Shown one piece after another: positions 11,370-20,509 of a DNA stretch of 64,000 nucleotides; position 1 is the first letter of the stretch, and every line of letters starts with the position of its first letter. Where the stretch lies: contig NZ_OZ241968.1 in the NCBI RefSeq assembly GCF_965204125.1, positions 2,542,001 through 2,606,000 of the forward strand. Direction: 5' to 3'. The DNA comes from Poriferisodalis sp965204125. Its GTDB lineage: Bacteria > Actinomycetota > Acidimicrobiia > Acidimicrobiales > Poriferisodalaceae. The notes beneath the pieces were generated by a model. That model saw only the letters and a list, made by a program, of their open reading frames with translations, did not search any database and was not told where the DNA came from. Made by a program: the position numbers and the translations under genes.

Positions 11370-11375
11370 TACACT
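11370..11375 (+). promoter_or_regulatory. -10-like box before mihF
   Basis: TACACT ends 8 nt before ATG 11384, with no Shine-Dalgarno sequence. Fits a leaderless or near-leaderless transcript. Confidence 0.45.
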
Positions 11376-11383
11376 GCACCACA

Positions 11384-11704
11384 ATGAGTCCGCTGCCTGA
11401 ACTGAGTGACGAGCAGCGTGCCGAGGCGCTGGCCAAGGCCAAGGAGGCCCGCGAGGTCCGCGCAAACGTCAAGCATCGGTTGAAGATGGGCCTGCTCACC
11501 TTCGACGAGTTGCTGGCCGAAGCCGACACTGTCGAGAACGTCGGCAAGCTCAAGGCACTCGCTGCCTTGGAGTCGATGCCCGGTCTCGGCAAGGTCAAGG
11601 CCCGCCGACTGATGGCTGAGATTGGCATCGCCGACAACCGGCGGCTGCGAGGTCTCGGCGAGACGCAGCGGCGCCGTTTGAGCGAGCATTTCGCACAGGG
11701 CTGA
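11384..11704 (+). CDS. mihF: Actinobacterial integration host factor MihF
   Basis: 106 codons, basic. The signature helix-two-turn-helix region is visible: VENVGKLKALAALESMPGLGKVKARRLMAEIGIADNRRLRGLG. MihF is a nucleoid-associated, essential DNA-bending protein in mycobacteria and sits between pyrF and gmk in many Actinobacteria, exactly as here. The N-terminal half (SDEQRAEALAKAKEAREVRANVKHRL) is a charged helix typical of the family. Length is normal. Confidence 0.94.
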   Translation: MSPLPELSDEQRAEALAKAKEAREVRANVKHRLKMGLLTFDELLAEADTVENVGKLKALAALESMPGLGKVKARRLMAEIGIADNRRLRGLGETQRRRLSEHFAQG

Positions 11705-11731
11705 GCCTCTGAGGCGCGTGAAGACAGTCGC

Positions 11732-12352
11732 ATGACCGACCCGGCGCCCAGCGGCGCTGCGAGTCATGGCGCGCTTGGGCGCGCACCGGGCGACAGTGCG
11801 CCTTGGGGCGTCACGCTGTACGTGGTGTGCGGGCCGGGCGGGGCCGGCAAGGGCACGATCGTGGCTGAGCTGGTGGCGCAAGACCCCACGCTGTTGCTGA
11901 GCCGATCCTGGACGACCCGCCCTCGCCGCGTCGGGGAGCCGGCCGAGGCCTACACCTTCGTCACGGCCGAGGAGTTCGATGCCCGGATCTCAGCAGGCGG
12001 GTTCTTGGAATGGGCCGACTTCTTCGAGTACCGCTACGGCACCCCGATGCCGCCGCCCGACCTCGACCGGGATCTGGTGCTCGAAATCGACGTTCAGGGC
12101 GCCGTGTCGGTGCGCAACCGTGATCCTGCCGCCCTGGTGATCATGGTGCTGCCGCCGAGCCGTGCCGAACAGGAACGACGCATGCGCCGCCGGGGCGACC
12201 CCGATGCAGACGTGGCACGCCGGCTCGCCAAGGCCGACGAGGAGCTGCCTGTCGGCTACCGGATGGCTGATCTGATCGTCGTGAACCGAGACATATCGAG
12301 CACGGTGTCGGAGATCGCGGCGTTCGTGGAGCGCACCCGGTCCCGCCGGTAG
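11732..12352 (+). CDS. gmk: Guanylate kinase
   Basis: 206 codons. P-loop GPGGAGKGTIV near residue 34, SRSWTTRPRRVGE (GMP site), EFLEWADF-like GGFLEWADFFEYRYGTP, LEIDVQGA, and a lid region RRMRRRGDPDADVARRL. It phosphorylates GMP to GDP. About 28 extra N-terminal residues precede the core, so an internal start is possible, but no better start with a ribosome site was seen. The stop TAG overlaps the TAGCCT that could be the -10 box of rpoZ. Confidence 0.94.
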   Translation: MTDPAPSGAASHGALGRAPGDSAPWGVTLYVVCGPGGAGKGTIVAELVAQDPTLLLSRSWTTRPRRVGEPAEAYTFVTAEEFDARISAGGFLEWADFFEYRYGTPMPPPDLDRDLVLEIDVQGAVSVRNRDPAALVIMVLPPSRAEQERRMRRRGDPDADVARRLAKADEELPVGYRMADLIVVNRDISSTVSEIAAFVERTRSRR

Positions 12353-12365
12353 CCTGCGTGTCGCG

Positions 12366-12704
12366 ATGACTGAGTCAACCGACACCATGATCACCCCAGG
12401 GCTCGAAGACCTGCTCTCCAAGGTCGACTCGAAGTTCACGCTGGTGAGCCTCGCTGCCATGCGCTCGCGGCAGATCAACTCGTACTACAACCAGCTCGAC
12501 GGTGGCATCGGCTCAGTTGTGCCCCCGCAGGTTGCCTCGGTTGCCCGCAAGCCCTTGTCGATCGCATTCGAGGAGATCGACGCCGACAAGATCACGTTCG
12601 AGCGGTTCGACCCCGAGGAGCGAGCACGGCTGGAGGCCGAAGCGCTCGCGGCGGCGGAGGCTGACGCAGCCATGCTCGAAGTGGTTCCCGATCTCGACGC
12701 TTAA
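12366..12704 (+). CDS. rpoZ: RNA polymerase omega subunit
   Basis: 112 codons. Contains the omega helix pair: LLSKVDSKFTLVSLAAMRSRQINSYYNQL, then PLSIAFEEIDADKITFERFDP. Omega assists RNA polymerase assembly by clamping the beta-prime C-terminus. The Ala/Glu-rich tail is longer than usual. It lies between gmk and coaBC, the normal actinobacterial position. TAGCCT ends 10 nt before the ATG and there is no Shine-Dalgarno sequence. Confidence 0.92.
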   Translation: MTESTDTMITPGLEDLLSKVDSKFTLVSLAAMRSRQINSYYNQLDGGIGSVVPPQVASVARKPLSIAFEEIDADKITFERFDPEERARLEAEALAAAEADAAMLEVVPDLDA

Positions 12705-12716
12705 CCTTTCGCGGCA

Positions 12717-13997
12717 GTGACGGACTCTGCCGATCAAGCCGAGACTGCTGAGAAGTCGCCGTTCGCCGGGCGCCGTGTGGTACTCGGTGTCAGCGGCGGC
12801 ATCGCTGCGTACAAAGCAGTGATCCTGTGCCGGCTGATGATGGACGCCGGCGCGCACGTGGTCCCGGTGATGACCGCTGCAGCGCAGCGTTTCGTAGGCC
12901 GCGCCACCTTCGATGCCCTCGCCAGCGAGCGTGTGCAGACGTCGATCTTCGGCGAGGACGACCCGATCCCGCACACCACGCTGGGCCAGACGGCCGACGT
13001 GGTGGTCGTGGCGCCTGCGACGGCGCGCGTCATCGGCAGCTATGCCGCGGGCATCTCCGACGGCTTGCTCACCGCCACGCTGCTCGCCACGCGGGCACCG
13101 GTTGTGGTCTGCCCCGCCATGCACACCGAGATGTGGGAGCACGCCGCCGTGCAGCACAACGTCGAGGTGCTGACCGGCCGGGGGGTGCACATGGTGGTGC
13201 CCGAGGCCGGTCGGCTCGCCGGCGGCGACATCGGCACGGGCCGCCTTGCCGAGCCGGCCACGATCTTCGCCGCCGTGGCCGAGGTGCTCGCTGAGCTGCC
13301 CGAACCAGACCCTGCCCGGCAGTCACCGCCGCCGCGCCGCGACTTCGCCGGCGTCAGCGTTACCGTGAGCGCCGGAGGCACCCGGGAGGCCATCGACCCG
13401 GTTCGTTTCATTGGCAACCGCTCATCGGGCAAGCAGGGCTACGCCATCGCCACCGCCGCCCGGGACCGCGGTGCAGAAGTGACCTTGGTCACCAGCGCTG
13501 CGCTGGAACCGCCCGAGGGTGTTCGGGAAGTGCGCGTCGAGTCAGCCGCCGAGATGGACGCCGCTGTGGCGGCACATGCAGGTGCCGATGTGATCATCAT
13601 GGCGGCGGCAGTGGCCGACTTCCGGCCTGCCGACGTCGCTGCGCAGAAGATCAAGAAGGGCAGCCCCGCCGGGAGCGCCGAAGCCCCGGTCATCGTGCTC
13701 GAGCACACCCACGACATCCTCGCCGGTCTCGGGGCGGCCAAGCCCCCGGGCCAGGTGCTGGTCGGTTTCGCAGCCGAGACCGCTGACGTGCTCGACAATG
13801 CCGCTCAGAAGCTGGCTCGCAAGAACCTCGACGTCATGGTGGCCAACGACGTCTCGGCGGCCGGTGCGGGATTCGCTCACGACACCAACATCGTGACCAT
13901 CCTCCTGGCCGACGGCACCGTGCGGCCGCTGCCGATCTGCTCCAAGCGTGAGGTCGCCGACGCGGTGCTCGACACCGTCGTCGAACTTCGCCGCTGA
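12717..13997 (+). CDS. coaBC: Bifunctional phosphopantothenoylcysteine decarboxylase / synthetase
   Basis: 426 codons, GTG start 12 nt after rpoZ. The CoaC flavoprotein half has RRVVLGVSGGIAAYKA, the catalytic His in DPIPHTTLG, and CPAMHTEMWEHAAVQHN. The CoaB half has VSAGGTREAIDPVRFIGNRSSGKQGYAIA, MAAAVADFRP, the KIKK motif and NLDVMVANDVS. Together they turn 4'-phosphopantothenate and cysteine into 4'-phosphopantetheine for coenzyme A. Length matches the family. Confidence 0.95.
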   Translation: MTDSADQAETAEKSPFAGRRVVLGVSGGIAAYKAVILCRLMMDAGAHVVPVMTAAAQRFVGRATFDALASERVQTSIFGEDDPIPHTTLGQTADVVVVAPATARVIGSYAAGISDGLLTATLLATRAPVVVCPAMHTEMWEHAAVQHNVEVLTGRGVHMVVPEAGRLAGGDIGTGRLAEPATIFAAVAEVLAELPEPDPARQSPPPRRDFAGVSVTVSAGGTREAIDPVRFIGNRSSGKQGYAIATAARDRGAEVTLVTSAALEPPEGVREVRVESAAEMDAAVAAHAGADVIIMAAAVADFRPADVAAQKIKKGSPAGSAEAPVIVLEHTHDILAGLGAAKPPGQVLVGFAAETADVLDNAAQKLARKNLDVMVANDVSAAGAGFAHDTNIVTILLADGTVRPLPICSKREVADAVLDTVVELRR

Positions 13998-14118
13998 CTG
14001 GCTGCAGGGTTTCGTCTCGGTCCGTCTAGCCTTGCCGCGCTACTGCAATCGGCAGTTGCGGCGGGCCTGCACGATGGGCCAATCACGATCGGCAATCACG
14101 ACCGAATGGGGAGCCACG

Positions 14119-15309
14119 GTGAACCAGTGGACCTTCACCTCAGAATCGGTGACCGAGGGCCATCCGGACAAGATGGCCGACCAGATCTCCGACGCCATCC
14201 TGGACTCGCTGATCGCCGAGGATCACCATGCCAGGGTGGCGGTCGAGACGCTGGTCACGACCGGCCTGGTCGTCGTGGCGGGCGAGGTGTCCACCGAGGC
14301 CTACGTGGACATCCCGCGAGTAGTGCGCAACACGATCACCGGGATCGGGTACGACCACGGCGAACTCGGGTTCGACGGCAACACCTGTGGCGTGATGATC
14401 GCTCTGGACGAGCAATCCCCGGAGATCACCAAGGGCGTCTTCGGCAGCAGCGACGCGGCCGCGCACGAAGACAACATTCCTGATCAGGGCGCCGGCGACC
14501 AGGGCATGATGTTCGGCTACGCCTGCCGCGAAACCGATGCCTACATGCCCCTGCCGATCCATGTGGCTCATCGCATGGCCGAGCAGCTCACCGAAGCACG
14601 CCGATCGGGCTGCATCCCCTACCTGCGCCCCGACGGCAAGACCCAGGTGAGCTTCGAGTACCGCGACGGCGAGCCGGTTGCGCTCCGCACAGTCGTCGTC
14701 TCGGCCCAGCACCGCGAGGGGATCGAGATCGAAGCCATGATGCGCCCCGATCTTCTCGAGCACGTCATCTGCCCCACGCTTCCCGAGCAGTTCGCCGACC
14801 ACGATTTCGAGTTGCTGGTGAACCCCTCGGGCAGCTTCGTCAGCGGCGGCCCGGTCGCTGATGCCGGCTTGACCGGGCGCAAGATCATCGTCGACACCTA
14901 CGGCGGCTATGCCCGTCACGGGGGCGGCGCTTTCAGCGGCAAGGACCCGTCAAAGGTCGACCGGTCGGCGGCGTACGGCGCACGCTGGGTCGCGAAGAAC
15001 ATCGTGGCTGCCGGAGCAGCGGACCGTTGCGAGATGCAAGTGGCGTATGCCATCGGGCGTGCCGACCCGGTCTCGGTGCTGGTGGAGACGTTCGGCACTG
15101 CCCACGTCGATCCGGAGGCCATATCGGCGGCGGTGGCCGAAGTGTTCGACCTCCGGCCCGCGGCGCTCGTGGCCGAACTCGATCTTCGGCGTCCCATCTA
15201 CAAGGCGACGGCGGCCTACGGGCACTTCGGCCGCGTGCCCAACGGCGACACCTTCCCCTGGGAGCAGCTCAACCGCGTCGACGATCTCAAGTCCGCCTTG
15301 GGCCTCTAA
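14119..15309 (+). CDS. metK: S-adenosylmethionine synthetase
   Basis: 396 codons from GTG 14119, chosen because GGGGAG lies about 7 nt upstream and the protein then begins as WTFTSESVTEGHPDKMADQ, the family's N-terminus. Further motifs: GAGDQGMMFGYA, the P-loop-like GGGAFSGKDPSKVDRSAAY, and RPIYKATAAYGHFGR. It makes SAM from ATP and methionine. The 121-bp gap after coaBC holds a TAGCCT (14027-14032), giving a leader of about 80 nt. I see no SAM riboswitch fold in it. Confidence 0.95.
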   Translation: MNQWTFTSESVTEGHPDKMADQISDAILDSLIAEDHHARVAVETLVTTGLVVVAGEVSTEAYVDIPRVVRNTITGIGYDHGELGFDGNTCGVMIALDEQSPEITKGVFGSSDAAAHEDNIPDQGAGDQGMMFGYACRETDAYMPLPIHVAHRMAEQLTEARRSGCIPYLRPDGKTQVSFEYRDGEPVALRTVVVSAQHREGIEIEAMMRPDLLEHVICPTLPEQFADHDFELLVNPSGSFVSGGPVADAGLTGRKIIVDTYGGYARHGGGAFSGKDPSKVDRSAAYGARWVAKNIVAAGAADRCEMQVAYAIGRADPVSVLVETFGTAHVDPEAISAAVAEVFDLRPAALVAELDLRRPIYKATAAYGHFGRVPNGDTFPWEQLNRVDDLKSALGL

Positions 15310-15351
15310 GGCCGCCTGGCGCGACCACACCGGCCACAAGGCCGGGCGGGG

Positions 15352-15357
15352 CAGACT
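15352..15357 (+). promoter_or_regulatory. -10-like box before priA
   Basis: CAGACT, 6 nt before ATG 15364. The same hexamer at the same distance precedes tyrS and the DUF192 gene. Confidence 0.35.
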
Positions 15358-15363
15358 GCAACG

Positions 15364-17226
15364 ATGCAGCGGGCGATGCAGGTGCTGGTCGATGAGCCGG
15401 CCATCGACCGCGAGTTCACCTACCTGCTGCCGCCGGAGCTGGCCTCCGGACGTGTGCCCGTGACCGTCGGCACGATCGTGCGAGTGGTGCTCAACCGCCG
15501 GCGCCTGCGCGGCTGGGTCACCGAGCTGGACGCGCCCGTGCCCAGCGGCCGGGAACTGGCGTCAATCAGCAGCGTCGTCGGCGTTGGGCCGCCGCCGCAT
15601 GTGGTCGAGCTGGCCAGATGGGCCGCATGGCGTTGGGCCGGCACCCGAGCCCACTTCCTCCGCACGGCGAGCCCGGATCGAGTGGTCGGCGGTCTGCCGG
15701 TCGCCCGTTCTGCGAGCCTGCCAAACGCCCTCGCCCGCGAGTCGGCCGACATTCCCGAATGGGCCCGAGCTGCTTTCGGTGCTGCAGTCCCGTCGGCCGG
15801 CAGCGACGGGCTGCCGACCGTCGTTCGTCTCGGCCCGTGCGCCGACGAATGGCCGCTCGTGGTCGAGGCGCTGCGCGGCGGTCGCGCGCTCGTGCTCGTG
15901 CCCACCGCGGCGTGGGCGGCCCGGCTGGTGGGCAGGCTGCGTCAGGCAGGCGTACCGACTGCATTCGCTCCGCGAGACTGGGCCGGGGCAGCCTCGGCGC
16001 ATGCGGTCGTGGGGACCCGCGCCGGGGCATGGGCCCCGTGCGGTCGGCTCGACGCCGTCGTCGTGCTCGACGAGCATGACGAGGCGTATCAATCCGAGGC
16101 GGCGCCCACATGGAATGCCCGTGACGTGGCGGTCGAGCGGGCCCGCCGCGACGGCGCCCGTTGCTTGCTGGCAGGGCCGATGCCCTCGCCGGACGCACTG
16201 TCATCCGTGTCATCGGTCATCACTGCCGCGAAGGCCGATGAGCGAGAGGCGTGGCCCCGGCTGCAGATTGCGGACCGGCGCCAGGACGACCCGGCGACGG
16301 GGGAGTGGTGCGGTGAAGCCCTCGCCGAGTTGCTGCGCAGCGACGACACCGTGGTGTGCGTGCTGAATCGCACTGGTCGGGCGCGTCTCGCCTACTGCGC
16401 TTCGTGCGGCGAGCTGGCGCGCTCGCGCACGAGCGGCCGTGCCCTGCGGCTGGAGAAGCAGCAGTTCACCGACCCCGACAGCGGCGACGTCCGCCCCGCG
16501 GTGTGCGAGTTCTGCGGAGCGACGAAGTTCCGGCGTGCTCGGGTCGGGGTGAAGGGCGTCGCCGAGGAGATGGAGCGCCTGGCTCGCCGCCCCGTCACCC
16601 AGGTAGTCGGCGGTGCATCGCCAGATGCAACCGGCGCCAGCACCGGCCCCGCTGCTGCTGACGCTGGCGCCGGAGCATCGTCCCGTCGCCGTCTGCCGCG
16701 ACCACAGGCGATGCGGCCAGCGCTCTTCATCGGTACCGAGGCGGTGCTGCACCGGGTGCCGTCGGCAGACGCAGTTGCGTTTGTCGACTTCGACCAGGAA
16801 CTCACGGCGCCCCGCTACCGGGCCGCGGAAGAGGCCTTCGCACTGCTCGTGCGTGCGGCACGCTTGGTGGGCCCGCGTTCGGGCAGCGGCAGCATCCTGG
16901 TGCAGACGCGGCTGCCTGATCATCCGGTCCTGGCGGCGGCAGCCGAGGCCGATCCCAGCGATTGGCTGCGTGCCGAGGTCGAGCGTCGTTCGGCGATGCG
17001 TCAGCCGCCCGCTGCGGCGTGGGCGCTCGTATCGGGAGCGGCGGCCCCGGGCTACGTCGAGACCCTGTCCGCCGGCCTGCACGCCGAGGCGCTCGACATC
17101 GCGGGACCCGCTGACGGAACATGGCGCATCCGCAGCGACAACCAGAGCGTGCTGCTGGATGCGCTGGCAGCCGCCGAGCGGCCGTCCGGCAGGCTGCGGG
17201 TGGCCGTCGATCCGCTGCGAGCCTGA
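15364..17226 (+). CDS. priA: PriA-like primosomal protein N', helicase-degenerate
   Basis: 620 codons. The N-terminal DNA-binding domain (VLVDEPAIDREFTYLLP, GTIVRVVLNRRRLRGWV) and the helicase-like core are present. The core reads VVVLDEHDEAYQSE for the DEAH box, and the usual GxTGSGKT Walker A is absent (that region reads VVRLGPCADEWPL). One Cys4 zinc ribbon (CASCGELA ... CEFCG) remains, against the two sites in E. coli PriA. This degenerate form is characteristic of Actinobacteria and is thought to lack ATP-driven unwinding, so it is probably a structural replication-restart factor. It lies between metK and def as usual. Confidence 0.88.
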   Translation: MQRAMQVLVDEPAIDREFTYLLPPELASGRVPVTVGTIVRVVLNRRRLRGWVTELDAPVPSGRELASISSVVGVGPPPHVVELARWAAWRWAGTRAHFLRTASPDRVVGGLPVARSASLPNALARESADIPEWARAAFGAAVPSAGSDGLPTVVRLGPCADEWPLVVEALRGGRALVLVPTAAWAARLVGRLRQAGVPTAFAPRDWAGAASAHAVVGTRAGAWAPCGRLDAVVVLDEHDEAYQSEAAPTWNARDVAVERARRDGARCLLAGPMPSPDALSSVSSVITAAKADEREAWPRLQIADRRQDDPATGEWCGEALAELLRSDDTVVCVLNRTGRARLAYCASCGELARSRTSGRALRLEKQQFTDPDSGDVRPAVCEFCGATKFRRARVGVKGVAEEMERLARRPVTQVVGGASPDATGASTGPAAADAGAGASSRRRLPRPQAMRPALFIGTEAVLHRVPSADAVAFVDFDQELTAPRYRAAEEAFALLVRAARLVGPRSGSGSILVQTRLPDHPVLAAAAEADPSDWLRAEVERRSAMRQPPAAAWALVSGAAAPGYVETLSAGLHAEALDIAGPADGTWRIRSDNQSVLLDALAAAERPSGRLRVAVDPLRA

Positions 17227-17249
17227 CGGGCCGCGCGCGGGCGCGCCGG

Positions 17250-17255
17250 TAGCCT
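17250..17255 (+). promoter_or_regulatory. -10-like box before def
   Basis: TAGCCT ending 9 nt before ATG 17265; no Shine-Dalgarno sequence. Confidence 0.4.
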
Positions 17256-17264
17256 CCGAAATCC

Positions 17265-17834
17265 ATGGGAGGCACGTTCGAGATCCGGCTGATGGGCGAT
17301 CCCGTGCTGCGCCAGCGCGCCGCCGAGATCACCGACATCGACGGCCGCGTGGCGCGCATGGTCGACGACATGCTGCCTGCCATGTACGAGGCCGAGGGCA
17401 TCGGGCTTGCCGCTCCCCAGGTGGGCATCCAGCGTCGTCTGTTCATCTTCGACCTCTACGAGGGCGACGGCCCCCAGACGCTCATCAACCCCGAGATCGT
17501 CGAGAGCGACGGCGAGTGGACCTATACCGAGGGATGTCTGTCGGTGCCCGGTCTGACCTTTGACATCGTCCGCCCGAAAGAGGTGCACATCGTCGGACGC
17601 GACCTCGACGGCGACGAGGTCAGCATCGAGGCCGATGAGCTGCTGGCGCGCCTGTTCCAACACGAACTCGATCATCTCGATGGCGTCCTGCTCGTCGACC
17701 ATCTCGAAAAGGCCGAGCGCAAGGATGCGCTGCGAGACTGGCGAGTCCAGCTCGCGCAGCTGCAATCCGGCACCAACGGACCGGCCGAAAGCGGCCCCGT
17801 GCCGCTCGTGGGTCGCAGCGATTCGGACGGCTGA
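17265..17834 (+). CDS. def: Peptide deformylase
   Basis: 189 codons. All three deformylase motifs are intact: GIGLAAPQVG, EGCLSVPG (Cys metal ligand) and QHELDHLDG (two His ligands and catalytic Glu). It removes the formyl group from nascent N-termini, paired with fmt downstream, which adds it to initiator Met-tRNA. The tail after VDHLEKAERK is an unremarkable charged extension. Confidence 0.96.
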   Translation: MGGTFEIRLMGDPVLRQRAAEITDIDGRVARMVDDMLPAMYEAEGIGLAAPQVGIQRRLFIFDLYEGDGPQTLINPEIVESDGEWTYTEGCLSVPGLTFDIVRPKEVHIVGRDLDGDEVSIEADELLARLFQHELDHLDGVLLVDHLEKAERKDALRDWRVQLAQLQSGTNGPAESGPVPLVGRSDSDG

Positions 17835-17908
17835 GGATTCGAGCCGGCGATGGCAGTGCCGGTGATGATGACTTCGAATAGCCAGCTGACGGGTTGTAGT
17901 GAGACTCC

Positions 17909-18799
17909 ATGACGTTGCCGTTCTCACCAGCACGGCCACGCCGGATCGCCTTCGCGGGCACCCCGGATGACGCTGTTCCGGCATTGCAGGCGCTCGCTGA
18001 AGGTGGCTTCGAGATTCCTGTCGTGGTGACCGGCGCACCACGTCGGCGCAGTCGCCGCGGCAGCGACACCCCGAGCCCGGTCGCCGCTGCCGCCGAAGGG
18101 CTGAGCCTGCCGGTCAGCCACGATCCGGCCGATCTCGCTGCCTGCGGCGCCGACTGTGCGGTCGTGGTGGCCTACGGGCAGCTCATCGGCGAGGACCTTC
18201 TGGCAGTCACACCCATGCTCAACCTGCACTTCTCGCTGCTGCCGCGCTGGCGGGGTGCCGCCCCAGTCGAGCGGGCGTTGCTGGCGGGCGATGACCGCAC
18301 GGGCGTGTCCCTCATGGCGCTGGAAGCGACGCTCGACACGGGACCCGTTTACTGGCGCCACGAAGTGCCAGTCGGCCCCTCTGACACAGCAGCAGAACTT
18401 CGCCAGCGCCTCGCGCACGATGGCGCACAGCGCCTCGCGGAATCGCTGGCTGGGGGCCTTGGCACACCCCAATCGCAATCAGGCGAGCCGACCTACGCCC
18501 GTAAGCTGACCCCCGCCGACCGTCAGATCGACTGGTCCCAGCCGACGGCCCTCATCGACCGGCAGATCCGGGTCGGCGGTGCGTGGACCGCGCTCGATGG
18601 CGAGCGCTTCATAGTCCGCGAGGCGAGCCCGCTTGCGGACGGGCCCGACGATCCACCCGGAACCCTGCGCGACGACTCCGTGGCGACAAGAGACGGCATG
18701 ATCCGCCTGGCCGTCGTGCAGCCCGCCGGCCGGGTTGCGATCGATGCCCAAGATTGGCTGCGCGGAGCGCGCCTGCCGTCCGGCACCCGCTTCGGCTGA
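17909..18799 (+). CDS. fmt: Methionyl-tRNA formyltransferase
   Basis: 296 codons. N-terminal RIAFAGTPDDAVPALQAL, the catalytic segment MLNLHFSLLPRWRGAAPVERALLAGD (Asn and His of the formyltransferase site), LDTGPVYWRHEVPV, and a C-terminal domain beginning KLTPADRQIDWSQP. It formylates Met-tRNAi with 10-formyl-THF. It follows def by 74 bp. In many Actinobacteria rsmB and rpe come next; here they are replaced by a phosphoesterase and catabolic genes. Confidence 0.95.
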   Translation: MTLPFSPARPRRIAFAGTPDDAVPALQALAEGGFEIPVVVTGAPRRRSRRGSDTPSPVAAAAEGLSLPVSHDPADLAACGADCAVVVAYGQLIGEDLLAVTPMLNLHFSLLPRWRGAAPVERALLAGDDRTGVSLMALEATLDTGPVYWRHEVPVGPSDTAAELRQRLAHDGAQRLAESLAGGLGTPQSQSGEPTYARKLTPADRQIDWSQPTALIDRQIRVGGAWTALDGERFIVREASPLADGPDDPPGTLRDDSVATRDGMIRLAVVQPAGRVAIDAQDWLRGARLPSGTRFG

Positions 18800-18868
18800 C
18801 CACGGGCCCGATTGGCAGTCCGGCCAATCAGTCTTCTCGCCGGCCAGTCGCGTCGCCGGTCAGTCTCG

Positions 18869-18874
18869 TAGCGT
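18869..18874 (+). promoter_or_regulatory. -10-like box of the phosphoesterase gene
   Basis: TAGCGT, exactly 6 nt before ATG 18881, without a Shine-Dalgarno sequence. Confidence 0.5.
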
Positions 18875-18880
18875 GGTCGG

Positions 18881-19453
18881 ATGCGCATCGGGCTGATCTC
18901 GGACACGCACATTCCTGAGGCGGCGCCCGAGCTGTGGCCCGAGGCCTACGCAGCCATGGAGGGCTGCGACGCCATCCTGCATGCGGGCGACATCTACGAC
19001 ATCTCGGTGGTCGACCGGCTCAACGAGATCGCTCCCACCTGGGCGGCCCGCGGCAACGGCGACGACGGCTCATCGGGACGAGACGTGCAGCCCGACCATC
19101 CCCTGCTGGCCAATGCCTGGGCGCACACCTTCGGCGGCGTGCGGGTTGGCCTCACCCACCACCTTCCGGTCCCCGAACTGTCCTTCTACTCAGTGGCTGA
19201 TGCGGTTGAGCGGCACTTCGGTGCCGATGAGCGGCTCGACGTGTGCGTGTACGGCGATACGCATGTGCATCGCATCGACACCCTGTCGGGCGTGCTTTGC
19301 GTCAACCCCGGATCGCCCACGTTTCCACGCAATCTCAGCGCCCAGCTCGGCACCGTCGGCTATCTCGACATCGAAGACGGGGTCGCCACACCGTCGCTGT
19401 GGCAGCTCACCCCCGACGGCCTCGAACCCACCGAGTCCTGGGACTACGTCTAG
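18881..19453 (+). CDS. YfcE/MJ0936-type metallophosphoesterase
   Basis: 190 codons. Calcineurin-like motifs in order: IGLISDTHIPE, ILHAGDIYD, ARGNGDD, GLTHH and YGDTHVHR, the set that binds two metals in the YfcE/MJ0936 phosphodiesterase group. NPGSPTFPRN near the end is typical of these proteins. The natural substrate is unknown. It is monocistronic or leads the amidohydrolase gene 33 bp downstream. Confidence 0.88.
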   Translation: MRIGLISDTHIPEAAPELWPEAYAAMEGCDAILHAGDIYDISVVDRLNEIAPTWAARGNGDDGSSGRDVQPDHPLLANAWAHTFGGVRVGLTHHLPVPELSFYSVADAVERHFGADERLDVCVYGDTHVHRIDTLSGVLCVNPGSPTFPRNLSAQLGTVGYLDIEDGVATPSLWQLTPDGLEPTESWDYV

Positions 19454-19486
19454 TCTGCGGCGAGTCTGGACGAAGGGGGAGCAGCA

Positions 19487-20500
19487 GTGGCTGACGACAA
19501 GGACGCATGGCTGGCAGCCACCGTTGAGCAGCCGATCGACGCCGACGAGGAGATCGTCGATCCGCATCACCATCTGTGGGACTTTCCTGCTGGCACGTAC
19601 CTGGTGCCGGAACTTCACGAAGACACGGGAGCCGGGCACAACGTCACCCAGACCGTGTTCGTGGAGTGCGCTGCCGGCTACTACACGAGCGGGCCTGAGC
19701 ACATGCGCCCGGTGGGCGAGACGGAGTTCGTGCGCGAGCAGGCGGCGATCTCTGCCGAGGCCGACGGCGCAACGATCTCAGCCATTGTCAGCTTTGCCGA
19801 CCTGACCCTGGGCAATGCCGTGGAGGAGGTGCTGGCGGCGCACGACGAAGCCGGTGAAGGGCTCTTCCGTGGCATCCGCCACGCCAATGCCTGGGACGGC
19901 AGCGATCAGATCCGCGAGAGCCACACCAAGCCGCCGCCCGAGCTGCTCGCCGATGCGGACTTCCGGGCGGGCTACGCGACGCTGGGCCGCATGGGCTTCA
20001 GCTTCGACGGCTGGATGTTCCATACGCAGGTCAGCGAGCTGGTCGATCTTGCGCATGCGGTGCCCGACACGCCCGTCGTGCTCGACCACCTCGGCGGTCC
20101 GCTGGGCATCGGCCCCTATACCGACCGCCGAGACGAGGTGCGTGCCGTGGTGCGCCCGGCGCTCGAAGCGCTTGCCCGCCACCCGCAGGTCACCGTCAAG
20201 GTAGGCGGGATCGGCATGAGCATCTACGGCGTGGGTTTCAAGCGGCTGCCGCAGGCGCCGTCGTCGGAGCACGTCGCAGCAACCTGGAGCGACGACATCC
20301 GCCACTGCATCGAGACCTTCGGCCCCGACCGCTGCATGTTCGAGAGCAACTTCCCGGTCGACAAGCAGGGCTGCTCGTACACCGTGCTGTTCAACGCCTT
20401 CCAGCGCATCTGCGACGAAGCCGGCTACACCGCCGCCGAGCGTGCCGACCTGTTCGCCGGCACGGCGCGCCGCTTCTACCGAGTCGACCCGCCCGCCTAG
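19487..20500 (+). CDS. Amidohydrolase 2 family hydrolase (fuconolactonase-like)
   Basis: 337 codons, GTG start with AGGGGGAG upstream. The metal-binding start EEIVDPHHHLWDFPAGTYL is the amidohydrolase-2 / L-fuconolactonase signature. GIRHANAWD, PVVLDHLGGPLGIGPY and CMFESNFPVDK carry the later His and Asp ligands. Relatives hydrolyse lactones or decarboxylate aromatic acids as TIM-barrel metalloenzymes. It is convergent with a lactonase-like MBL gene 9 bp away. Exact substrate unknown. Confidence 0.85.
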   Translation: MADDKDAWLAATVEQPIDADEEIVDPHHHLWDFPAGTYLVPELHEDTGAGHNVTQTVFVECAAGYYTSGPEHMRPVGETEFVREQAAISAEADGATISAIVSFADLTLGNAVEEVLAAHDEAGEGLFRGIRHANAWDGSDQIRESHTKPPPELLADADFRAGYATLGRMGFSFDGWMFHTQVSELVDLAHAVPDTPVVLDHLGGPLGIGPYTDRRDEVRAVVRPALEALARHPQVTVKVGGIGMSIYGVGFKRLPQAPSSEHVAATWSDDIRHCIETFGPDRCMFESNFPVDKQGCSYTVLFNAFQRICDEAGYTAAERADLFAGTARRFYRVDPPA

Positions 20501-20509
20501 GCCAGCCAG

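Noticed and set aside
13998..14118. SAM riboswitch before metK
   Set aside because: The 121-bp gap shows no SAM-I or SAM-II/IV conserved core by eye, only a -10-like TAGCCT and a Shine-Dalgarno sequence.
15364..17226. PriA as a pseudogene because Walker A is missing
   Set aside because: Loss of Walker A is the normal state of actinobacterial PriA; the frame is intact.
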